NCBI GenBank assembly: GCA_943704525.1
Contig: CALSCQ010000498.1
Coordinates: forward strand, 1 to 20,453
DNA length: 20,453 nt
Reading direction: 5' to 3'
From: Pigoraptor vietnamica
Lineage: Eukaryota > Opisthokonta > Filasterea
Under the pieces are notes generated by a model. The model worked only from the letters and a program-made list of their open reading frames with translations. It ran no database searches and had not been told where the DNA came from. Position numbers and translations under genes: made by a program. Below, one piece after another: positions 1-8,900 of the stretch (its first letter is position 1; each line of letters opens with the position of its first letter).

Positions 1-85
1 CACCAATAAACGGTGAAAGGGAAAGAAGAAGAGAAGAGGTGACCGCACGCAAGGCCATTCGAATTCAAATAACCCCGCGGGTGCA

Positions 86-94
86 ATCACGTGA
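86..94. promoter_or_regulatory. CACGTG palindrome (ATCACGTGA)
   Basis: The sequence ATCACGTGA contains a perfect CACGTG core, the binding type of many bHLH and bZIP factors. The same 9-mer recurs at 18216-18224 in the HIRA/H2A.Z promoter. Factor identity is unknown; a short palindrome can occur by chance. Confidence 0.3.
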
Positions 95-161
95 CGCCCC
101 GCCCCGTATGTGAAGGCTAAACCGGCACTTCACAACAACAATTCACTATGTATGGTAATAC

Positions 162-209
162 AGAGATTATCGGAAGAATTATCAGATAGGCGCCAAATTC
201 GATTCAAAA
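162..209. promoter_or_regulatory. Degenerate composite E2F-like element (copy A)
   Basis: The minus strand reads TTTGGCGCC (197 down to 189), matching the E2F consensus TTTSGCGC. On that strand it is preceded by TTTTGAATCGAA, comparable with TTTTGCCTCGAAA beside the same core at 2311-2333. On the plus strand the core is preceded by GAGATTATCGGAAGAATT (163-180), resembling the block at 18273-18292 but with several differences and one extra base. It is the weakest of three copies and suggests a promoter, perhaps of a gene beyond the left edge. Confidence 0.35.
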
Positions 210-210
210 A

Positions 211-372
211 ATGGCCAACTATGATTATCAGGAAATATCGGATTTTCTTGCCGAACGACCTGATAACCAAATTGCGATTTGGAGAAAATTGCATACGCAG
301 AAAGCCATACAGCTCAGGATTATCATACATGATGATCAACTGCAATCGCAGTGGGATTTCACGCGCCAATGA
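211..372 (+). other. Short AT-rich ORF, 53 codons, status uncertain
   Basis: ATG at 211 opens a 53-residue frame ending in TGA at 370-372. The product would begin MANYDYQEISDFLAERPD and is rich in Gln, Ile and Asp, with a plausible amphipathic look. Its codons end mostly in A or T, unlike every real exon in the window, which prefer G or C at the third position. It could be a fragment of something foreign, a small exon, or chance reading of an AT-rich promoter. The E2F-like site just upstream fits the last explanation. I do not recognise it. Confidence 0.15.
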
Positions 373-669
373 ATGGCCCCACTGTTTGCCCTCTCAGAGA
401 CACAAACACTGAGAGTGAACTGCATGCGCGCGCCGTGCGTCAATCTGTGGGTTTCTCTTCTCGCTTCGACGAAACCCGTGCTTTCCATTGAGAGCTGAAA
501 AAAGAAGTGTGCAATCTCTCACAGGCTTTGTCTTTTTCGTTTTGTTTTTTTGGAAGACGAAAACGCTGCGATGCAAAACTGACAACGGATCCAATCCAAC
601 GCAACACGCGACGAAAGGCCAAACAGGGGAGAAACAAACGAGAAAAAAATCCAGTGCATCCGCCACAGC

Positions 670-2048
670 TCAGGCGTTGTGCACGGCCACGTGACGGGCC
701 TGAATGCGTCTGTCGGAGGCGAACTTGGGCGACTGCGCCCTCGTGGTGGGCCGCTTCGACACCCTGGGCACGCCGACCTCGCCGGCGCTCTCGAACACGC
801 GGTAGTTGACAGGATTCGCCTTGATCTTTGGGGCGTTCTTGATCGCGAGGAGCTCCCTCTCCTCGGTCGACAGGACGGGCTGCGCCGTTGTCCTGACCCT
901 GCGGGACGTGGCAAACTTGGGTGTGCGCGGCTGCGTGAGCTCGGACTTTGCCTTGGTGATGGCGGCGGGCGCCTTCGAGAGTGAGGCCTTGGGGACGTTG
1001 CTCGGGGGCTTGTTCTCGTCCGCCTTGCGACGCTGCAATGCAATACGGATGTGTGCGATTGAGACCGATTCCAAAGCACATGACAAACACCCAACGGCAC
1101 AGCCACCCATCGGACGACGCACACAATTGCAAGAGAATGGCAATAAATGACTATTTAGGTAGAGGCACGCAAGACTCCCAAACCCAACCGATCACACACA
1201 ACAGCACGTGCAGCTCACCTGCATGGCGTCTTTCGCCGAAGTGGGCTTGCGCGAGAGAACAGACCCGCCGCGGCGGACTCCAAGCTCCTTCTTCTCCTCC
1301 GCCACACGCGACATGCGCGCCTTGCGCTGCGGCGTCATGCGGAGGGCCATCTGCGACGACCGCTGCACAGAGGCCACGGACGCCGTCGACATGGACGACA
1401 AGGGGCGCTCGAACGACGGCGTCGCAGGGGGTTCGCTCGCAGCACGCGACTGGGGTCGGGATGTCACGCGTGCGTCTGTGCGAAAGTGGAACTCTTGGGG
1501 CTCTGTGAGAGGCTGGCTGGACCGCTTCGGCAGATATGCGATCCCCGTCTCGCCCAGTCGCTTGAGACCCTCAGTGGCCACCTTGCGGGCGCGTGCGAAT
1601 TCGAGGCGCGCTGCCTCAATGCGCTCGAGTTCGAGCTCCTCGCTCGTCTTGGGCTTTTTTGCTTCCCGAAGGATGGGCTGCTGAGGGGCGCTGCAGTGTT
1701 CGGGGTGGACGGACGGGGCGACCATTAAGGGGGACAGAAATCGTCTCACGCGCAGCGTCACACGATGAAGACACACGCGCAAAAGCTCGTACACCGCATA
1801 TGACGAGCACCATGTCGCAATTTGACAAGCAATTCACACCAAACGTGCGCAATAAGCCGGATTGGCCGCACTCACACGTTCATCTTTGAAATCTTTTGCC
1901 GCCGAGGCGACATGCGACTGGAGGGCTCCGAGACACTCCGCCGCGACTTCACACCAAGACCGCTTTCCCCAAAGGCGAGCGATCCAGCGAACGCCTTCCC
2001 AAAGCGCTCGAGACTTGCGTCAATGTCCATGGGTTGGGGGCCGTCCAT
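670..2048 (-). CDS. TPX2: TPX2-family spindle assembly / microtubule-associated protein (3 exons, 335 aa)
   Basis: Exons, 5' to 3': 2048-1876, 1690-1219, 1032-670; introns GT-AG, phases 2 and 0. TPX2 family proteins bind microtubules, promote spindle microtubule nucleation and, in animals and plants, activate Aurora A. Three copies of a family-type motif, T-x(5)-F-x(3)-R/D-R-V/I, are visible: LTEPQEFHFRTDARV (residues 119-133), LTQPRTPKFATSRRV (247-261) and TTRAQSPKFASDRRI (311-325). The stretch SEELELERIEAARLEF (74-89) and IKANPVNYRVFESAGEVG (285-302) also look typical of TPX2, the latter especially of plant-like TPX2. The N-terminus is Ser/Arg-rich. At 335 aa it is much shorter than human TPX2 (about 750), with no kinesin-5-binding C-terminus recognisable. 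The ATG at 2048 is the only one giving this compact model; an in-frame extension upstream is GT-rich and noncoding in character. Another TPX2-domain protein is the main alternative. Confidence 0.78.
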
Positions 2049-2523
2049 TCTCACCGCGTTCGCTGAAAACCGTCTCTGATTAATTACAGTATTTGCGAAC
2101 GGCTTATTTCGACGAAGGAGGGCAAACAGAGTGTTCCCACACGCGACACTTATGCCCACTATATATCGTGCACCAGCCCACCTCGCTTCTAAGCCGAGCA
2201 AGAGCACCGTCTCTCTCTTGGGAACACCTTTGTACTTTGTTCGCAATTTTTTTTGAATGACAGAACGGGGGGTGATTTTTCGCGCCCCAATTTGACCGAG
2301 ATCTCGCTTATTTTGCCTCGAAATTTTGGCGCCAGCAAGGTTTTGAACATCACACACACACACACCCACTCACTCACTCTTGCCGTGCGGTTTAGCACTG
2401 GTGTCGCTGACATTGTAGCGAGGGTGGAAGTGACGCGTGCATGTCGGTAGTTCTGTGTGTGCGTGTGCGTAAGAAGATGAAGCCCTGAGAAGGGGGTGTT
2501 ACTTGAAGCGATTGGGACGCAAA
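2049..2523. promoter_or_regulatory. Divergent TPX2-RTTN intergenic promoter
   Basis: These 475 bases separate two start codons pointing away from each other. The centre (about 2240-2340) is AT-rich and carries two E2F-like cores inside a composite element. A TATA-like TATATA lies at 2160-2165; on the minus strand it is about 115 nt upstream of the TPX2 ATG. A short CA tract (2351-2365) separates the core from the RTTN side. Transcription starts are not visible from sequence. Confidence 0.6.
2278..2333. promoter_or_regulatory. Composite E2F-like element (copy B)
   Basis: Reading the plus strand: TTTCGCGCC (2278-2286) fits E2F consensus TTTSGCGC. It is followed by the reverse complement of CGAGATCTCGGTCAAATTGG (2287-2306), then TTTTGCC (2311-2317), TCG, and AAATTTTGGCGCC (2321-2333), a second E2F-type site. 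The 20-mer and the 13-mer recur in the HIRA/H2A.Z promoter at 18273-18292 (18 of 20 identical) and 18456-18468 (identical). The sequence matches are directly visible; the E2F role is inferred. Confidence 0.6.
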
Positions 2524-2910
2524 ATGGCGGACATCTCCGAGCTGACGCAGAAGTTTGGTGGGTGTTCAAGTCGCCGTGCGCGTTCCTGAAAGCAGCATCA
2601 TGCCGCCGTCCTTTATGGCCGTTTGTATGTAGACATCTACACATGTTGAAACCGGACCATGAATCTGCATGTAGCGCATCCCAATCCTGTCGTCCGCGAG
2701 CGGGCCATCGCGAGCGTCGCTTTCAAGCTCGACGTCGGCATCGTCGACGCGTCAGCGATCGCATACGATGCAACGGCACTCGCGGACGTCCTGGAGTGCC
2801 TCAATCATGGGGACAATCCCGCCGTCGTGCTCAATTTTCTTGCCAAGGTGTTGACGGTGAGTGAGTCGCCGACTGGGTGCTATGGTTGACGTCCACACGC
2901 AGACACACAG

Positions 2911-2962
<52 letters not shown>

Positions 2963-5900
2963 ACTAACATACTTGCTGCAGAATTTTCAGTGCCGGCGTA
3001 CGTTTGCGTCGATCGGTGGCTTTGACTTTCTGCGCGGTTTTGCTGAGGACTGCCCGACTGAACTGTTGTCGACGCTCACCCCTCTGGTGGACCTCGAACA
3101 CGCGCCGGACGTGACATCTTCCGATGCAACGCTTCTCATGTACTCTGCGCTTGCTGACGAGGGTGAGTATTCCTTCGTGTGCGTAGCAGTGTGTTTTTTT
3201 TCGCGCTGTGTGTGCGTTTTGTGGTTGGGCCATGCATGTGGCCTCAGTTGACGGAGTGTGTTAAATTACTTTCACGCACGCCCGCAACAGGTGCGGCGCC
3301 GTCACCGCTGTCGAATACGCGCCCGTCAGCAGTAGAGCCACTCACGATTTCGGACGAAGGCGGGCAGCAAGTGGCCACATCGTCGGTATGGGGGCGCGCG
3401 GAAGACCTGAACACGCCGGTGTTGCCGCGCTCGAACCCGCGTGCGAGTGGTTCTCGGGCGGGATCTCAATCGCCGGCGGACAACGGCCCCGTACAGCCGC
3501 GATGCGAAGAGCTGGAGCGACGGGTTGAGGCTGACGTTGCGCAGTCGTCCGTGGAGAAGTCACGCGATGCCCTTCAGGTGGGTGCGGGCGTTCTCTGCTA
3601 GCACTGGGCCGCAAATTACTGTTCAACGCACCCGCCCTCCGTCCACGTTCCCCTGTCGATGTGCGCAGCCACTCATCAAGCACTGCATATGGTCCCGTGG
3701 GCAGATGGCGCTGGCGGTCGTCGCCGACTCGCTCACGGAGGGTGCAGACGTCACGTGCTTCCGTGGCATACGCTGCTTTGAGAGCCTCCTCAACCGAGCT
3801 CTCGGTCTCGCATCGGCAAAGCGGTGGACGGGTGATCATGGCGCACAAACGGACGACCTCGCACACGCCATTACCATTATGGCTTCGGTGGCATCCGCCG
3901 TGGGCATTGCGCGCGACTGCATCGCCGCGTTCGGACGTCTGGACGTTGCTGTGCTCCTCGCTCGTCTCGGAACACACGCGCTTGCGTGCCTCGCGGCCCT
4001 CCCACAATCGACGCACGCGGCGTCAGCTGCAGGCGGCGTTGCAGCGGCCGTGTGCGAGCTGTGTTGCGCGCTAAGGGAGTGCGTGATGGGGCAGGCGGAC
4101 TCGTTTCATCGATGTGCCGCGCCATTGTTGTCGGCGGCGGTGGACTGCGCGACGGAGTGCGTCCGATTGGGATGTTTTGCGCAGGTGTGTGGGCGCTCGT
4201 CGTTTCGATTATCACTGTCAATCACTGTCCGTCTTTGTTGTGTTGTTTATGTATTTGAGCACTAATCAGTAGTGGGCTGTGCAGTTCCTGCAATCTTTCA
4301 CGTGCGACGCATGTTGTCGTGTGAATGGCTGAGAGTGGATATCGCACCCCTTGTGCCCCAATAGCGATGCACAGTGCGTGCTTCGATAGCGATAGCGGAC
4401 CACTTATTCAATTCGCATCAACGGCCCACCATAGGCCGATGCCGTGGCCCTGGAGCACGTGTCGAGCGTCATGGCATCCCTCGCTGCACACAGCGCGGAC
4501 TTTGAAGCGTCCACACTCTCCAGCCGAGCGCTCGGTTGTCTTCGCGCGTGCGACGCCGTCGGCGCACAGGTGAGAGTGAACGTCTTACCCTGCATTTCGC
4601 GTACGAGACAACACGTAACACGCGTGTTGCACACCTGCAAAAAAGGCGTTGGAGCTCGCCCAGAAGACCGGCGAGTCGTACTTGACAGCGCGCAGTGCGC
4701 TCGTAAGAGACGCGGACGCCTTTGCAAAGGTATGTGTGATGCGCCGTTTTCAGGGCCCCGTGGGCTTATCTCACGCCATGCGACAATATCGGATTACGCT
4801 GACCCCCGTGCTACAGGTGACAGAGGAGAGCGGCTCTGCACAGACCGAAGCCCTGCTCGAAGGCTTTCGGCGCGTGTGCGACCCCATTGCCGCGGACGCA
4901 CTTGCGCGGACGGGCATGCACGCGGCGCTCTACTCTATGCTGCGTCACCCAGAGTCCTACGTGCGTCTTGCAGCCCTCCACGCGCTGGAAGATGTCGGAG
5001 AGGCGCTGCGAATCTCGTATGAGCTGCGGACGGCGCCGCAGAAAGGCCGCAGCCCCTTGCGAGAGGGGGCGAACGCACCGGCAGACGGGGAGCTGGGTGG
5101 CCTGGACGTGCCTCACGGGATTTCTGTGGAGGCGGCGAATAGGACGCTGAGGACGCTGTGGAATCCCTCGACCGTCTTTGTGGTGTGCGCGTGGGCGCTT
5201 AATGACGAGGACGAGAAGGTGCGTGATCACGGGTGTGCGTGCATATATATGTGTGTGTGCGTGCGTATATGTGTGCGTACGTGCTCGTGTGTGGTGCCTG
5301 TTGGGCCTCGTGCCCCTGATGAATGCCACCAATGCGTGCGCGTGCGTGTGTCACTGACTCATTCGCCGTCGTTTGCCATAGGTGCGGTCGGCCGCGCGTG
5401 GGGTCGTGTCTGTGCTGCGATATACGCGTCCGAGCTGCCTTCGCAACGCACTCGTCCCCCTCGCCGCGCTCGCCGAGTTCTCGGAAGACCAGCCGTCGCA
5501 GCAGGAGGCCGTCAGCGTGGACGTCCGGCACAACACGCTGACGTTCCGTTCTGCGCGACGGGGCCCGAGTAACGCCGCCAATAACGCGCCTCCGATGCGC
5601 GTCCCGGATGCACCCCTGATACGCCGCGTGGCACGTGACGCCCTGGAGGCCGCCCTCTTGCCCGCGCCCTCCGACAGTGATGCCGCCGCCCGCGCGCTCG
5701 CGTGCGCCGTCATGTTGCTTGCTACAGACGAGGGGTACGCATCCTGTTAATTCGTATCCATCCGTTGTGAGCATCTCCGCACGCTGCCCACTTACGCTGA
5801 GATATCTTTGCGCCCTCCAGCACGCGCATATACGCCTTCCACTGCCTGTCGGCCATCGCAAGCCGTGACGCCCCTGAGGGTGAGGGTGGCAGCGGCGAGC

Positions 5901-8900
5901 AGCCGTGGAACGCCCTCGTGAGGCGCCGCGGCGCTGTGGACGCAGAAGCACACGGGCGCGCCGGTGCTGCCTCGGTGGGTCCAGTTGACCTTTGCCGTCA
6001 CAACCTAATGTTACCGTGATGCCTTAACTACTCTGTTGCTGTCTGTGCGGAACTTTGTCTTTACACCGCTGCCCACGAGAGCCCTTATACCCATTGTCCA
6101 TTCGCAGGCGTCCGATGTGGAGGCGCTGTGCCGCGTGCTGACGAACGGCGCCGTCGATCCTTTTATGCGCCGCACGGCCGCGTGCCAGCTCGCCGACATA
6201 GTGGACGGTGCGTGAATGGCCGCTTTCTGCTTCTCCCTCGTGCGGAACTGACCCTATCCCGTGCTTTGTGACTCGGAGCGTGTGGATGAATTGCATGCAC
6301 TTGGTTTTTGTATTCATTGAACACTCTTTCTTATTGTCCCTCACAACCAGACCCCGCGGCGGCATCCTGCGCCGAATCCCTCGGCGTCGTTCGCGTGCTT
6401 GTCGAGTGCCTCTGCGCGGACGACACGCACAACGCGTCCATGTGGCAGCCCGCCCTCCGCATCCTGCCCCGGATGTGCGCCGCACATGAGCGCGTGGCCG
6501 CCGCGCTCGCTCGCATGGCAGACCGTCTCGTTCCCGCCATTGTCTTCAGTGGGTGTCACGTGAGAATGGGTTGGGTCCGGGCTCAGCCTGGCGGCATGTG
6601 TGGCAGGAAGTAGTGTCGCGTGCGGGCCATTTGGCTCTCCTCTTACTCTGCTTACGTTTAGTGTTGCATGCCTTTGTCGGTTCATTCGCCGTACCTGCTG
6701 CTGAATTTCCGACTTGTTTGCTGCGCAGACGTCGTTCCCAAGTCGCAAATGCCCCTTCACGCCGAGGCCAACCGCTTCGTCGCTGCGCTCGCACTCGGAC
6801 CACACGGCGTGTACCGCGGACTATTGGATGGAGACGGCGTGTCTCTCCCACGCATTCTTCGCAACGCCTTTGTGGTCTCTGCGACGAACATTGCCTCCGC
6901 TGAGCGCAACTTGGAGCTTCCCTTCGACTCGGCTTTCGGCGTCGGCGGCACTCGCGCGCGCGCGCTTGCCGGCGAACTCCTCTCGGCCGCACTTAAGGCT
7001 CGCCTCGCAGAGGATGCTGATGACGCCATCAACCGCGCCTCGTCATCCCGCGCCTTCGGAGGCGACCTGTACGCCAGTGTCGTGCGCGGTTTGTGTGATG
7101 GCGGCGTCGACGGCATGTCGGTGTTGCGGGAGGCGCTGAGTGCGGTGGGCAGCGCCGGCAGCCACGGGGAAGCGATTGCGGCCGCTGTGCGTGCGGCAGT
7201 GCTGCTGCGGTACGACCCGGAGGTGTCAGTAGCTGTGCGCGAAGGATACACAGTCACCGCGGAACTCGCGCCGCTCGAAAGGTGCGCGACGTCATATGCT
7301 CTTTGGCACTGTGTTAGCTCGACTGTTACTCTGCACGCGCGCGCAATTGTTGGGTTAATGGACGATCGACATATCAGCGAACAGGAGTTGCTCACACGAT
7401 CACGTGCGTTGTGCGCGCAGGTTTTTTGCTGTTTTGCCGCAGAGCGAGAATGATCGTTGGCTTCTCACGTTCGTGCTCGACGTGAGCGACGCGCTCCTCC
7501 TTCGGACGTCCCCGTCTCCTGCCGACATCCGCACCGCCCCGGATTACAAGCACACGGAGCGAACGGCCCTCGTTGAGCAGTGGGTGGCGGAGACGACCTT
7601 CGATCGCACGGCCATGCTCATCTCAATTGACATGCGAAAGGACGCCGCCACAAGGCAAGTGCACTGCGCGCAATGACATACGCACACACACGCACGCACG
7701 CACACACACGCACAAACCCGCACACACGCACACACGCACACACGCACACACACGCACACACGCAGGCACACACACATATTTGTCCCTTGGAATAATGCAT
7801 ATCATCGAGCAGCCCGGGGTCACTACATCTCTTCCTTTTTCACTTTGCGTCGATTGAGCCACGTCATCGATTTGAGCTAATCCTCTTTAGCGTTCGCGAC
7901 ATGGCTTGCGGGTGCTGACATCCATTACGCCTTCATGCAGGGCGCTCGTCGCGGCTGTCTGTCGCACTGTGGCCTCCGTCGCCAGGAGGGGCAGCCCGCA
8001 GACGCTTTCATCTCTTCTCTCTCGGCCTGCCGATGCCGCGGGAAGCGCCACGTGCGCACGCGCGCTCGCCGATCTCCTTCGCCGCGCCCTTCGCCAAACG
8101 CCAATTGCCACCGTCCAGTCAGTGGTGGGCTGCGTGGCCGCGTGTGTCGCGCGCGCGTCGCAGTGTTGCGCAGACTCCCTATTCAAAGACAGCGCCAAGA
8201 GAGACACCAAGAGCCCGTCGGCATCGATCGCTTCGTCTCTCGCTACTGCTGCATCTATCCTCGCGCCTCCGCTCGAGTCTATTTTGCGCATGGCGGCTGT
8301 GGGTGTCGTGTGGCCGTCGCACGTGCGCGCTGCCGCGGGATTGGCGCTTGGCGACTGCGCCGTCTGTGCCATCGCCGCCGGCGTAACGGGACAAGTCGGA
8401 GGGTGTAACACCGAAGGGACCGAAGACGGAACCGCGACGCATGTGTCGCTTCGGTGGCTGCGCGCACTGGTCCTTGACGAGGAAGCGTGTGTGCGCGCCT
8501 GCGGGTTTGCGGCGATGTCGGCCGTTGCCAAGTGCACGGCATCCACCAGCGTGCTTGCTTCGACGCGCGCCTCGAGCGGCTCCTACTATGCGGCGGCGAC
8601 GGCCGCGTGTGCGCTGAGGGCGCTCGTTGGTGATGCACTCGCGTCCTTCCGAGACAGCGCGCAACCAGCAGAGCTGCGGATTTCGGCGGCTGCCGCCTGT
8701 CTCGATGCCCTTCGTGCGCTGTCGTCGGGCGGCTTTGACGTGGCAACTGCGCGCGTTGCCGAGTCAGAGCAGAGTGCGGACGACGACGTCGCAAGCGGTA
8801 AGCGCGAAGGGGAAAGCGCCGTGTCTCTGGAGGCGTGCTGTCGTGCGGCGGGTGCGGACGCGCACAAAATTGCGGCGGCGTCGGACAACGACGAGTTGGT

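Larger units (their letters stand above)
1..669. other. Left-edge region without a confident gene
   Basis: No recognisable protein family is encoded here on either strand. Positions about 110-370 are clearly more AT-rich than the flanking DNA, like the two intergenic promoters further right, and hold an E2F-like site. Positions about 373-669 lie downstream of the TPX2-like stop codon and probably include its 3' untranslated region; I see T-runs (for example 544-550) but no clear poly(A) signal. The region may be the upstream region of a gene lying beyond the left edge. Confidence 0.5.

Noticed and set aside
440-1143. Long minus-strand frames of 201 and 230 codons over the last TPX2 exon
   Set aside because: They are Arg/Ser-rich shadows of the real frame (1032-670), run through its intron, and have no family content.
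1872-2369. N-terminal extension of the TPX2-like protein up to 2369
   Set aside because: The added part covers the promoter element and CA repeat and looks noncoding; ATG at 2048 starts a typical exon.
6549-6559. Alternative RTTN exon 13 donor at 6560 (CAC|GTGAGA)
   Set aside because: It gives phase 0 and throws exon 14 out of its long frame; GTGGGT at 6549 gives the needed phase 1.
7421-7442. Alternative acceptor for RTTN exon 15 after CCGCAG (7442)
   Set aside because: Exon 14 ends in phase 2, and only the acceptor ending 7420 continues the frame.
7679-7777. Possible CRISPR array or telomere-like repeat
   Set aside because: Units are 4-8 bases, without spacers of constant length, and lie inside a spliced intron.
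7544-7862. Cys/Val-rich and His/Thr-rich frames over the CA/CG repeat
   Set aside because: They are translations of an intronic simple repeat; the same holds for similar frames near 2900, 15950 and 17700.
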